Source: Cytospora piceicola (Eukaryota > Ascomycota > Sordariomycetes > Diaporthales > Cytosporaceae). From it: 64,000 bases of DNA. The stretch covers positions 310,001 through 374,000 of the forward strand of contig JALQBC010000027.1 in NCBI GenBank assembly GCA_023375675.1, in the 5' to 3' direction. A program made the translations under genes and the position numbers. This document shows, piece by piece, positions 22,704 to 34,697 of the stretch; positions within the stretch are counted from its first letter, which is position 1; each line of letters opens with the position of its first letter. The notes under the pieces are model-generated. The model made no database searches. It saw only the letters and a program-made list of their open reading frames with translations, and had not been told where the DNA came from.

Positions 22704-23985
22704 TTAACTGGCCCCAAGCTGTTTCTCCTTCTCGATCTGGTCAGGATCGATACTGATCACCGTCTTTCCCTGGTTCCCGCCACTGTGAACCTTCTCCAAC
22801 ACTTTGTCAATCATGTCAAGGCCCTGCAATATGTTGGTCTCGACCTTGACTCGACCTGGGCATTCTTCGCAATGAAGCTGGCCATAGCGTTGCTCTCAGG
22901 CGAGCTCACAACGATCCCCTTGACTCCAGATGTCTGATGTCCCGGAAGACAAGCTTCATGAAGGGAATAACGACCTCACTGGGCTGAGCAATTCGAACCA
23001 TTGTACCGTGCGCCTTAGTAATTGCGCATGCGAGTGCCGCAGCGGAGTCCGCATCAGAAAAGCTGGAAGTCACAGTAGCATCAAGTCCGGGGTTTCCCGG
23101 GTTGTCATCGCGCGTGACATCCTGAACCTGCCTGACGACCTCGTCCTTGCATTTCCGTGCGTCAGCGACGACCTCCGCGCCCTCCCCGTCCCAGGCGTCG
23201 ATGCCGCTCTTCTTCGCGGAATGTACGCCCAGATGGCCCGATTTTTCGTCGCGAGAAAAATCATCAACTGCCTAAAGATTTTTAGCGCGATGAAAAGAAA
23301 AGAAAAAAACTTTCTTTTACGTGTGTTAGCAAACTTCATGCGCAGCCCGCCCCCGAAACCGACGATGGCAATCCACTTTTCCTGTTTCACGCCGGCCTGC
23401 TCGATACACCTCCAAACCCTCCGTCCCGCCAACGGGGCGGCGCTGAGGAAGCTGACTTCGTTTGCTGTGCCGCGCATCACAGACGGCGTACTCGGCGAAG
23501 AACCCGGCACAATGCACGCCACAGTGGCCCTCCGTGGTGGTGCAATACTGCCACCAGCTCCTGAGGTCTCGTTCAGACCGGTGCAGGCGGGACATTTCCC
23601 GCAGGGTGGAACGGAAGGCCGCAACATGACTCGGTCGCCGGGCTTGATTTTCTGACATGGACCCGGATACGACGGGAGTACCGGCTCCTTAAGGCGGGCC
23701 TGGCGGGGCAACGATCCGGGAGGATCCCTTAGGGCCGCCCCGCCCCGTCCCCCACCTAGTTCCGAAGGTGCCGGATTCGATCATGCCATTAGCATGGCAG
23801 TCGGATGCAGCGGCGACCGGATGCAGCGGCGACCTTGACGAGGAGGTCAAGGGGGTCAAGCCTGCGGGCATGTGGAAAGGGGATGGTTTTAAGTTTGTAG
23901 GGCTTGTTGTACTTGACGACCTGGATGGTTCAAATGAGTATTATGTGAATTTGAAGACCTCGAAGCTCACCTGGATGGCCCTCAT
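22704..23985 (-). pseudogene. broken zinc-type alcohol dehydrogenase gene
   Basis: Pieces of one medium-chain zinc alcohol dehydrogenase lie in order on the minus strand but in different frames. N-terminus: MRAIQ, a short intron, then VVKYNKPYKLKTIP and DLLVKVAAAS; next DCHANGMIESGTFGT (catalytic-zinc region), KIKPGDRVM, CGKCPAC (structural zinc), GFFAEYAVCDAR, EVSFLSAAPLAG, QAGVKQEKWIAIVG and SGIDAWDGEGAEVVADARK. The C-terminus ends VISIDPDQIEKEKQLGAS and a stop at 22706-22704. Damage includes a 16-bp tandem duplication near 23808-23841 that shifts frame, at least two more shifts around CGKCPAC and CDAR, and a stop after HLESRGSL. Much coding sequence is still readable, so the loss looks fairly recent and by indels rather than by RIP. 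Confidence 0.85.
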
Positions 23986-24756
23986 TCCCTTTGGCCTGTG
24001 ATGGTGGACTGGATGGCGCCAGGACGATATAACTCTAAAATCCGCTGGGAAAATAAAATCTGTCACGGAATGGCAATGTTATGTCAGTGGTCTAGAATTG
24101 TGGATATCAACGTTTTTTTTCCTCCTTCCAACTTGAAGATGGAATTGTTCGTTCTGTTGGCAACCTAACCCATGGGATGAAAACGTTATAACGTCGGTTG
24201 TCACACCTGGGCAAAGGGGTAAGATGATCCCAAATGATTCGCCGAAACGCAGTTCCCCAGGTGTTACTAAGGAGACTGCTGCGAATGATTGGAGATATAC
24301 AACGTGGTTTGAGGTTTGTAGCATGCATCTGTACACGTGCATGTGTGATAAAGGACCTCCATTGATGCAATATCCCGAGATCCAGATCTGCGACCCACTT
24401 CTCCCATATGTACACATGTACATATATTTGTAATACATATACCGGTAGTGGGTCGTGCAAGACAACATACCCACTGAAATATAGAGCAGGTTTACTGGTA
24501 CGCTGAACTACTTACAACCACCCTTAACAAAGGGAACCAAACCTTGAAATAAATCCGTACTATTCTGTCCACGGGCGTGCTGCAATATCGCAAGAGGCAG
24601 GCGTATTGCGCGGCATTGTCTCCAGACACGTGCAGCTATTACCGGTAGATCTATCAATAACCACATGCATGGGAGGCTGGCGGGGCGCAGGGATAATTCA
24701 GATTGTATAGTAGCATCGGCTCGTTAATGCACTCGCCTACACCGGGCACGTAGGTC
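23986..24756. other. spacer between pseudogene and transposon
   Basis: Nothing coding is recognised. Base composition is normal up to the edge of the transposon, so RIP-type decay has not spread into this flank. Confidence 0.5.
24736..24743 (+). repeat. candidate 8-bp target-site duplication, left
   Basis: CCTACACC lies 13 bp outside the left inverted repeat; the same octamer lies exactly 13 bp outside the right one. The symmetry suggests a target-site duplication with poorly matched terminal 13 bp, but chance is not excluded. Confidence 0.45.
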
Positions 24757-24877
24757 AACCAGGGTACACTAAAAGTTCGCAAGGGCACCAAAATATAGGC
24801 CGGCCCTCTTTTCCGTACCCCACCTGTAAGAACTTAAAGGGTGTAAAATGGCCTGCCTTAAAAAAGGGGTAATCGGC
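24757..24877 (+). repeat. left terminal inverted repeat
   Basis: 121 bp beginning AACCAGGGTACACTAAAAGT and ending near ATCGGC, containing GGCCGGCC. It matches the reverse complement of 31763-31883 with few differences. GC content is near normal, unlike the interior. Confidence 0.92.
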
Positions 24878-27800
24878 GTCGTACGATTCGTGCTACCGAT
24901 AGGCTTATCTCGCTAACTTTACGATAAGGGCATATATATCTAGTATATGTTAACTTAATATATTATAATAGCCGACTTTACGACTACTCTATATTAAAAG
25001 ATATATTATACCGATACTCTGTAATAGTATTTAAGCTTATTATATATTATAATCCTACTTTAAAATTAAATATTTACTATAAAATACGTATATAATATAT
25101 ATATTTTAAAACTATATAATATAATAATACTCGCTATTAAAATAATACAGGTAATAAAAAACTTAAATATTTATTCTTCTTTATATACGCTTAGTATATC
25201 TTAAAACTTACTACTACTGTTAAATAAAGCGGAATAAGACTATCTTAATAGTACGATACTACTGTTCGAACTAATAAAAATCTTACTATCTGCTTAATAT
25301 ATACTTAATATAAACGACTACTAGCTAGCCCCTTAACCTTATTAGTTATCTCCTCTGTTACCTTTTCCGATACCTACTTAGTATATACTTAATATAGATA
25401 ACAGTAATATAACTAATAACGATAGTTTATACGAAAAGCTTTACCTAAGCTAGGCTTATAATTTAGTAAGTAATACTATATTATAACACTCGATTTTAAA
25501 TTATTAAGGTTTAATAGAAAACGTATGCTATTTAAAAAAGTAACGAAGTAAGAAAGACTAATACATTTAGTAAATAAGAAAAAAACCCTTTAAAGAGGTT
25601 ATATCTATATAGATATCGTATATAAGTTTAAACTAAATATAATATAACTTTATATAATATATATATTAACTATATTATAAAGAGACTTTTTAGAGAAAAA
25701 TCTTTATAATATATAAAATATTCCTACAGAATCTCTTAGGTTTTTCGGTATAACACCTGTAAGTAAAGTATATACTTTATTTATATATTACTTATACTAA
25801 TTCTATAGGAATAAGAAAAACTACCTTAAGTAGAGATTTTAATTAATATAAACAGAAGATACCTAATCTCTATATTCGAAGTCTAAAACTACCTAGTCCT
25901 TCCCGAGTACCTAACTATAAGCAATAATAGTATTCTATATACTATACGCTTTATAGATTTACCTATAAAGTTTATTAGTAATATAAGAGATAAAAAGAGT
26001 TGTAAAATACTTTTAAAAGAAATCTAGGATAAAGTAAGTATATTCTTATTTTAAGTAAAATATATATTAACTATAATTATAGATCTAATTCTATACTTAT
26101 ATATTAAATAACCGAGCTTACTATTCCGCCTTTACTACTATTAAATATATTCCGTATATATATACTCTATTTATATATAGCTAATACTAACCTTAAAAAT
26201 AACGATAAAGATCTTAGAAAAGGTATCCGGGCTTATTACGCTAAGCTCGACTATACTAGCGTATACCTTTACTAATACTACTTAACAGATTTAATACAGA
26301 AATATAATAAATTCGATCGGCCTGTTTTAGAAAATCTTTATAAACAGCTTAAGTAAAAAGGTACTTTAAAGCCTACGTTAATTAATACGGTTATTAAAGT
26401 AAATACCGAAAAGTATATTATTCTAAATGCTTTATATATATTTAATTTATAATACTAATATATATAGCTTATTTAACGTATTAAAATAAAAGTTTATATA
26501 CTACCTGTATATAACACCTTCTGATTAGTATGTTTATTAGATATAGAAAGACCGTAAAAGCTTAAAAGAATCGGAATAGGGAATTCGGATATATATATTT
26601 TAGCGAAACGAAGTATATATATATTTATAATATATATAATATATTTATAATATATACGTAGCTTATACTAATATCTATTTAAGTTTAGTTTATTAGGTGC
26701 TAACACTCGAGTAATAGAAAGCTTTAGTATATAGCCTTTTTTATCGAATATATAATAAAACGTATTAATATTTTATACTTACAGGCTTTATATAAGATAG
26801 GAAAAGTGAAAACGTTAAGTAAAAGCTGTATATAGGTTAGTAATATACTATAACGACGGCTATATTATAGTAAGTATACTTTATATTTTAGTATTATACT
26901 TTATATATACTAAAAATATATTAGGCTTCGACTATCCTTAAAGGTAAAAGAGAATTATCTACTAAAAATATAAAGTACGATTTAATATTTATATCCTAGT
27001 AAATATTAAACGTATTTCGTTTTACTTAATCTGAGTATAAGGATAATATACGCACCCTCTTTTACTTCTTATACGTTTACCTTAGAAAATATAAGACGAT
27101 ATTACCTAAGCTATTAATTCTATAGACTTAATAAGTTTAATAATATATAAGTATTATATATATAAAGCCTATACTAAATATAAATTAATATTAAAAAGGT
27201 CGATTTATTTTAAGTTCTGTTTACCGATAACTATAAGAGAAGTTCGGAACTAAAGTAAGCTTACGCTAGATCTATACTAGGCTTAATCTTAAAAACAGAA
27301 TTATACAGTTAATTTGTAAACGACGGCTTTTTTACTTCTTAAACAGTACTTATATTATAGGTATAAACTTCTTTTAGGTTTTATAATATAAATATACTAA
27401 TTCGAAAATAGGCGTATAACGCGAGTACGAAATAGATCGGAAAAAGAGTATCGATTAGATCTAGATTTAAGAGTTCTACGTATTTCCCGAATCGTCTACT
27501 TATAAGGCCGCCGTTCTATATATACTAGTTATATATAGTATATAAGCTTAAGCGATACAGTAGGCAAAAGCGAAGCTAATTCTTTAATTTAATCTAGCCT
27601 TTAAAATAGTCTAAAGAGATATTAATCTCTTTTCGATATCGGGGTACGATAAAAATAATAAACGTAAGTTAAACACTTATATAATATATATAAAGTATAT
27701 ACTAATATTATATAGACATCGACGTATATATCTACGTATTTACTAACCTTTATACTCCCGAAGCGTATATAATACTTTTCGAGAAGTGTTTTCACTATCT

Positions 27801-30800
27801 TATAAACCTCTCTAAAAAAGAAATAAAGTAGCACTATATTAATTAAAGTAATCCCGATATAATTCAGGTTGTTATAGCTAATATAAATAAAAGTTAGGCT
27901 TATAATAAATTTAACTTAAGCTATATATATATAAAGCAGATACTAACTTTATATAGGATTTAAAGAGTACTTATATAAACTAGACGATATATAAAAGTAG
28001 GTAAAGTATCTTTAATATCTGTTAGTCTTCTGTATCGTTTACGTTAAACGTAACTTTACTTGTAAATTCCTATAGTATTTAGAAACCTATAAACTAAATA
28101 AGTTATAAAAGGTAAAAAGCTTTAAAGGATACTAAAAACAGATCGACTACTTATATAAAGTATATCTTAAGCTTATAACCTAGTTACGCTTTAAAAAAGC
28201 TCTGTAAATTACTACTACCTTTATACCGTCTTATAGTAAGGTCGATCGTAAATAGAAAGCTTATACTTAGAATACAACTAATATTAGTAAGTCGATATAT
28301 TTCGAAGATAACAACGCTATTAATAGAAAAGGTACTTTCCTTTATACTATACTATAGTAAGTATATAATAAATAATAACGCGGTATATATACTAAACTTA
28401 TACTATATAAACTTAAAGCATATATTATCGATAAACTCGAGTTATATAAGATATAAGTAAAGAAAGGTGTTAAAAAACACTAGTATAACTAAAGTAATTA
28501 AACCTAGTTAAGTCGTTATATTAACTAAAACGATAAACAACTACGACTATAAGCTACTAGGCGTACTATAGACTTAGCTTAGCCGTTTAACCTAAGCAAT
28601 ACTTATAATACACCGAATCTAAGTATACCGGTGTTAAACGATAATCCTTTTACAGAAAAGGAGTATATATCTACCTTAAGTATAACATTAGTAGTAGCCT
28701 TTAACGTAATACTATTAAATAACGCTTTAACACCGCTATAAAGTATTAATAATAATAGTACGCTAAGGCTAAGCTTAGCAAATATTAAATAAATACAGCT
28801 TCTTAGCTTACTTTTTACTAAGCGAAGTAATATAAATACAGCTTATATAATTAATTTAAGCTTAATACTAGTATAACGGGTAGTAAGTATAACACTAGTA
28901 TAGTAGTTAGCTAGCTTTAGAAAGCCACTTAAGTTATCCTTAAAGCCTCGATCTAAAGCTTCGTCTAAAGCTTCGTCTACGCTTTTAGCTAAGTCTTTAT
29001 TAAAAGCCCCTACTACGTCTACTATCTTTAAAAACGACCCCGAAGAGTAAGTATAAGCGTAGTAGATAGTAAACGTATATCGAAAAAAAGACCGTCTACT
29101 ATAACGTAAAGAATTAACAGATTTAAAAAAAAAGGTCCGGGAATTATAAAAGGAACTAAAGGATAATATTTAGTAGTATAAAGTTATTATAAGGTTAATA
29201 TAATAATAGCATATAATATCGATTTTAATCTGTATATAAAGCCGGTATAAACCTAGTAACAGACAGGTAATATATATATACTAACTAGGTATACTAGTCT
29301 AAATCTAGAAGTAGCGGTCTAAATCCGTATATAAAGTTAATATATAGTAATCTAGTATAAACCTAGTTATAAATAGTATAAACCTGTATCCTCTTTAGCA
29401 TATAATACCTATATATATAGTCTAGTCGAAACCTAAACATAATCGGTTTAAATCTATAATCTAAACCCTTATACCTAGCATATAGTTAACTTAAACGATA
29501 CCGTCTTTAAGATCGGCGTTAATAACAGCCTTAGCCGAAGGCTTACTAATATAGCTAGAACGACCTATATAGCATTAGTATTATATATAATAAACAGGTA
29601 GATTAAAGTACTTACGAAAAGTAGCTTTAGCTTTAGTAACGCGGTTAGCTAGTAATAATATTAGCTTACACCTGTTAAGTATATAAACAGCTTATATATA
29701 TATACTAGAGCCGCTAAACTTAAAAGTCTTAAAAGTAGCGCCTTTAAGAGTAGTAATACTACCCTTTCTAAACTTTCCCTGTATTATATTAGCAGATATA
29801 TAGTATATACATAGTCTATAGCGACGTACCTTCCGGCTATTAAAGGTACTAAAGAGAATAACTTTAAGGTCGGCGGCCTTAACTTATATTTAGTATATAT
29901 AAAATATAACTTACGTATAAGGGTAAAGTAAGGTAAAATAAAAGATACTAAACTAACTAGCCGGCGCTAAATATATACTCGTTTCTAGTAAGATAGTAAA
30001 AAAGACAAAAAAAAAAAAGGAAGATAATAGTATATAAGTAAAGTATATTTAAATATAAAAGGTTAAATAAAGTATAGCTCGTAGGCCTTAAAAGTCTCTA
30101 ATATATATTATATAAATAGTAAGTATATAGTTAGCTTATAATTCCAGGAAAGGACTTATAAAGCGGTAGAAACTAGTATTAAAGCGCTAAACGAAGGCTT
30201 TATTATTAGCGCTACTACTAGTTAACAGCTACCTATATATTTAACATTTAAAAGATATAGACTTACGTAATATTCTTAACCTTATTATAAAGGTAGGCGA
30301 TAGTAAAAAGACTACGGCTATAATATAGTTAGCTTATATTAAAATAGTATATAATATATATTATACCGGGGCTTTAGCAAGAAGCTTTAGTTCTTCTAAC
30401 CGAGGTAAAGAACGTAATATATTAAGGCGTTAAATAAGATTAGTATATATTATATATAAATATAATAAATATAATATACTTCTTACTAGCGGTAATCTCG
30501 AGAAGTCTAATATTGCTATAGAAAGGGTTAGCGACTAAACACAGATAGTTAATATATACTCTCTATAGGCAGGATAATAAATATACCAGTACCGGGGTAA
30601 GCGGTACGTATATATCGGCGAAGCTAACGAAAGTATAAGTATATAGTCTATATCCGTTAAATATAAATAACTTAACTAATACTAGGCTAGTCGGTAATTA
30701 TAATACCGTAAAAGGTACCTCTATTAATATCGACCTTATAACTATATATATTTAGCTAATACTTTCTATATATAAAAGGTTTAGAAAACCTATATACCGG

Positions 30801-31762
30801 CATTATAGCTAGACAGAATAACGGTAAGGTAAAGAAAAGCTAAATATAATAAGTATATATCTAACTTATAATATCGAATAACTAACCGGCTACGTTAATA
30901 GCAGTAAGCTACGGCACTATAATAAAATTAGTACTAGTATAATATATACTTAATATAAAACTTACTAATATAAATACCGGCTGTAATAACGGCCTAGTAA
31001 CAGACGGGGACCTAACTATAGTTAGCGTTAAAAAGGGGACCTATATATATTTAGTCTATACGTAGCTTTAAAGGAGCTGCTATATATTTACTATAATAGT
31101 AACTAAAGGTCGAGGGGTTAAGCGTATTAACAACCTCGGGCTTATCGAAGTCGCTAGCTTGTATCTGTTATCTATATATTTAGTTTATATTATTCTATAC
31201 TGTATTATTATCAGAGAACGTGTTATATATACGATAAAGGTAGCTATCTTAACTGCTATATTTATAGTTAGTATATATTTATTAGGTTATAAACGTAGTA
31301 GCTAATACGTATAATTAGTTACTTATAGTAAAAAGGTAAAATTAGATATAATCAGCAGATGTTTAATTAGTACTACGTATAAGTAAGGCGTATAAACATA
31401 CGTTCGTAAAAGTAAAAGTAAAGGTAGTAAAAAAAGGAAATAAACAGAACTATCGTAAGGTTTATACATGTCTAAAGTTTATTTATAGACAGCTTAGGTA
31501 AAGCAGATATATAATAAGTGCTTATCGCTTATTATATTTACGTATTAATTAACCGAAGTACTTAAATACCTCGGTAATATTAATTAACGCTTAATATCTA
31601 AAAGTAAAGTATAAGTTCTATATATACGTAGTAGGAAATAATAAATAATCTTACGATAAGTTCGTAATATTATCTATAATGTTTATACTACATTTTAGCC
31701 TACTATACGCTAATACGCCGGCAGGCTAGGTAAAGATAAATCGTGTAAGTTTAGCGGGTACA

Positions 31763-31883
31763 GCCGATCACTCCCCTTTTAAGGCAGGCTATTCTGCACC
31801 CTTTAAGTTTTTACGGGTGGGGTACGGAAAAGAGGGCCGGCCTATATTTTGGTGCCCCTGCGAACTTTTAGTGTACCCTGGTT
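31763..31883 (-). repeat. right terminal inverted repeat
   Basis: Reverse complement begins AACCAGGGTACACTAAAAGT, identical to the left end over the first 23 bases and nearly so through AGGCCGGCCCTC and GTACCCCACC. Differences cluster toward the inner edge. Confidence 0.92.
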
Positions 31884-31896
31884 AAGCTGGAACGCC

Positions 31897-31904
31897 CCTA
31901 CACC
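31897..31904 (+). repeat. candidate 8-bp target-site duplication, right
   Basis: CCTACACC, direct copy of 24736-24743, 13 bp outside the right inverted repeat. Confidence 0.45.
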
Positions 31905-32603
31905 TTAGAACCCCTGTCAATATTGCCTCATCGGTGGAGATCTTGGTGGAGACGTTCGGCCAATATTTCTAGATGTCGGCATAGAACTACACTTCCACGT
32001 GGAAAATATATGTAGTCAAATTTGCCGGTTCATGAGCTGATAACGGCTGAATTACTTACAATGAACTTTCGCGGACACCATGCATGAATGATACCATCAC
32101 ATACTATTAATTTCTCTAGCCTAATCACTCCTGTTCGTGGACTTGATATTGTCCACGTCGCCACTATCGACTCGGTATGCAGCCGAATGCATTTACCACT
32201 GCTGGCCCCCGGAGATTGGAACCGGTAGCCTAGCTCATGGTTTCCAAATACAGGGTGGGTTTCCGGCGATACCCTTGCCTCCGGGCGTCCCACGAGCTCA
32301 TCGAATTCCAATCTCCGCAGAACTGGCGTGTGCCGAAGAGGCCGTTAACTATATATGATAGTCCCTTCGCGGGAATTTTAATTTTCATGTCGATGGTGCA
32401 ATGCTCAACAGTCCCGTACTATAATTCCCGTTGTTCTCTGTTGCAAGTCGATGGTGCAGCTGCTCCTGCTCCCTTTCGCCACCCTCAGACGCAACACTCT
32501 TACATTGTGCAGTCAGAGCCCCGTCCTGTCGCCCTTTTGAGGTTCTCCGGCTACTTGTCACCCCTTAGGACATTCTCATATCACTTACGCTCTGATATCA
32601 TAC
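31905..32603. other. spacer and promoter region of the phospholipase gene
   Basis: Composition returns to normal immediately outside the transposon. No separate gene is supported. The open frames are short or overlap the start of the phospholipase gene. Confidence 0.5.
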
Positions 32604-34208
32604 ATGATGCTGTCCCGACTCATCCTCTCCCTTGCCCCTGCCGGCGCCCTCGCGGCGTCCGCCTATACGCCCACAACTGAGACCTGCCCCTCCAGCACTC
32701 TCGTACGACCCGCCGATGGCATCTCCGAATCGGAAGCGACATGGATCACCGGTCGCAAGGCTGTCGCCGACACAGCCCTGGAGACTTGGCTGTCGAGCGT
32801 GCTCCCAACAGTCGACACCTCAAGTCTGCCCACGCTCGCCCTCTCCATCTCCGGTGGTGGATTCAGGTCCCTGCTTACCGGCGCTGGTGTCATCCAGGCC
32901 CTGGATGGACGTGACAGCAACCTCAGCACTTCGGGCCTCTACCAGGCCATGACATACCATGCTGGTCTGTCGGGCGGCGCATGGCTCCTGAGTGCCTTCG
33001 CGGCTGAGAACTGGCCCACGATTTCTTCCCTCCGAGAAGGCGTGTGGGACACACAGTTTGCTGGGGGTATCCTAAACTCCTCGAGCGAGGTCACGGTGAA
33101 CGACTACATCGAGATCGCGTCCGATATTATCGGCAAGGCCAAGGCTGGATATCCCATTTCCCTCACAGACCCGTGGGGACGTATGCTTTCGTACCAGTTC
33201 ATGTCGGAGAGCGAAGGTGCCGTTGACGTGACCATGTCTGACATTGCCTCCCTGTCGAACTTCACGTCCTACAACGCCCCTTTCCCCATCATCACCGCCT
33301 CCAAGATCACCTATGCCAACGGGGAGTGTGCGCCGACAACCAACGAATCCATCTATGAGTTCAACCCTTACGAGTTTGGCTCCTGGTCCGACGATATCTC
33401 CGCCTTTGTCCTGACCGAATACCTCGGTAGCAACATCACCGCCGGCACAGCAACCGAGTGCGTCACTGGCTACGACAGGATCGACTGGGTCCTGGGAACC
33501 TCGTCGATGCTCCTGAACGAGTTTGTCTGCAACTCCAGCCTGGGCCTCGACGTCACGTCCCTGTTCCCCAGCTCCCTGGTCAGCATCGTCGAGGCGTACA
33601 CGCCCGCGCCCGACTACGGCTACGCCCTCGTGCCCAACCCGTTCAAGGGCTACAACTCCACCACCGCCACCGCGGCCAGCAGCGTCTCGGCCCTCGACGA
33701 CCTGTACATCGTCGACGGCGGCGAGTCCTCGCGCAACGTCCCGATCCTGCCCCTCCTCGAGCCCACCCGCAACGTCTCCGCGCTCTTCGTCAGCGACAAC
33801 TCGGGCGACACCAACGACACCTACCCCAGCGGCCTCTCGCTGGTCCTCGCGTACGAGGAGGCCCAGGCCGGCCACCTCGCCGGGAGGTTCCCCACCGTCC
33901 CCGCCGCCGGCAGCTTCAACGCCACCCGCGCGCAGTTCTTCGGGTGCGACGAGGCCGACGCCGTGACGGTCATCTACCTCCCCAACGCGGACTGGACGTT
34001 CGCCAGCAACACGGCCACGCTGCAGCTGACGTACACTGCCGAGGAGACGGACGCCATGGTCGCGAACGGAAACCAGATCGCCTCCCAGGGTGGGGATGAG
34101 TCGTGGGGGTCTTGTGTTGCTTGCGGCATCATGCTGAAGGAGGTCGGCAAGGCCAACTTGCCGACTGAGTGTGCTTCTTGCTTGGATGAGTACTGCTGGT
34201 CTGCGTGA
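32604..34208 (+). CDS. secreted lysophospholipase / phospholipase B
   Basis: Hydrolyses acyl esters of (lyso)phospholipids outside the cell. The 534-residue single-exon protein starts with a signal peptide (residues 1 to about 18, LSRLILSLAPAGALAAS). The cPLA2/PLB catalytic fold is complete: the oxyanion and Arg motif SGGGFRS near residue 83, the nucleophile motif GLSGGAW near residue 121, and the catalytic Asp in VDGGESSRNVP near residue 370. Several NxS/T sites are present. The C-terminus has the Cys cluster CVACGIMLKEVGK..CASCLDEYC common to fungal enzymes. It is shorter than many members (about 600-640) and has no GPI tail. ATG 32604 or the next codon (32607) may start translation. The start codon is about 720 bp from the transposon end. 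Confidence 0.93.
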   Translation: MMLSRLILSLAPAGALAASAYTPTTETCPSSTLVRPADGISESEATWITGRKAVADTALETWLSSVLPTVDTSSLPTLALSISGGGFRSLLTGAGVIQALDGRDSNLSTSGLYQAMTYHAGLSGGAWLLSAFAAENWPTISSLREGVWDTQFAGGILNSSSEVTVNDYIEIASDIIGKAKAGYPISLTDPWGRMLSYQFMSESEGAVDVTMSDIASLSNFTSYNAPFPIITASKITYANGECAPTTNESIYEFNPYEFGSWSDDISAFVLTEYLGSNITAGTATECVTGYDRIDWVLGTSSMLLNEFVCNSSLGLDVTSLFPSSLVSIVEAYTPAPDYGYALVPNPFKGYNSTTATAASSVSALDDLYIVDGGESSRNVPILPLLEPTRNVSALFVSDNSGDTNDTYPSGLSLVLAYEEAQAGHLAGRFPTVPAAGSFNATRAQFFGCDEADAVTVIYLPNADWTFASNTATLQLTYTAEETDAMVANGNQIASQGGDESWGSCVACGIMLKEVGKANLPTECASCLDEYCWSA

Positions 34209-34697
34209 TTGTGGACGAAGGGACCACTTGGGATATCATGTGACGAATACGGTAGCACATAGGAAAGGGAACTTTAATTGTAGATATGAGATGGTTAGCG
34301 AATTTTATTGTGCTCTAGACTTAAATGGTCACTTTCCTCCAAGATATGCGGATTATAGGGGTAAGAAGAATGCCTACCAGCGTGTAATGTTCTTATTCCA
34401 CAGTCCTGTTCTGGGGACTTGTACGACCAAGGTTACATGACGATCTAGACCCGTAGCCACAACCAAAGTGAAGACGAGTCATACATATTAAAGTAACTGT
34501 GCAGGTGGAAGCTGTCAAACACTTCCGTTCTTGATCATGATCCACATTACCTGCTTACATAATTCATCATTCGGGTAGCTATCATTCTGGTTCTCTCTCA
34601 AACGTCGCCTCATCTCTTCCCTCACTTGATTCGTCGACATAACTTATAGCCCAGCCATCAAAGCCATTATCCGTCCTCGACTTACTTGCCCGCAGAC
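34209..34697. other. intergenic, no supported gene
   Basis: Terminator and promoter region between two plus-strand genes; nothing else is seen. Confidence 0.5.

Larger units (their letters stand above)
24757..31883. mobile_element. RIP-degraded DNA transposon with 121-bp terminal inverted repeats
   Basis: A 7.1-kb block bounded by matching inverted repeats. The interior is very AT-rich, dense in TAA/TAG on both strands and in TATA runs. CpA and TpG are nearly absent while CpG, CpT and CpC remain, the mark of exhaustive RIP (CpA to TpA). No open frame of 60 codons is left except a low-complexity one at 27622-27834, so no transposase can be read and the superfamily is unassigned. Possible target duplications are CCTACACC 13 bp outside both ends, or a TTAA-type site (TCAA left, TTAA right) directly at the ends. 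Long repeats plus an 8-bp duplication would fit Mutator-like, Zisupton-like or hAT-like elements; TTAA would fit Kolobok or piggyBac. Confidence 0.85.

Noticed and set aside
22930..23711. Frames of 241 (+) and 213 (-) codons as genes
   Set aside because: They cover fragments of the broken alcohol dehydrogenase; the homology jumps between frames of the minus strand.
27622..27834. 70-codon frame inside the AT-rich transposon
   Set aside because: Tyr/Ile/Lys-rich product expected of RIPed sequence; no domain and a single survivor among stop-dense frames.
24736..31904. AT-rich block as centromere or as foreign DNA
   Set aside because: Sharp inverted-repeat borders and selective CpA loss are better explained by a RIPed transposon.
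33072..34099. Frames of 213 and 267 codons overlapping the phospholipase B gene
   Set aside because: Same cause as above; the plus-strand phospholipase has all catalytic motifs.
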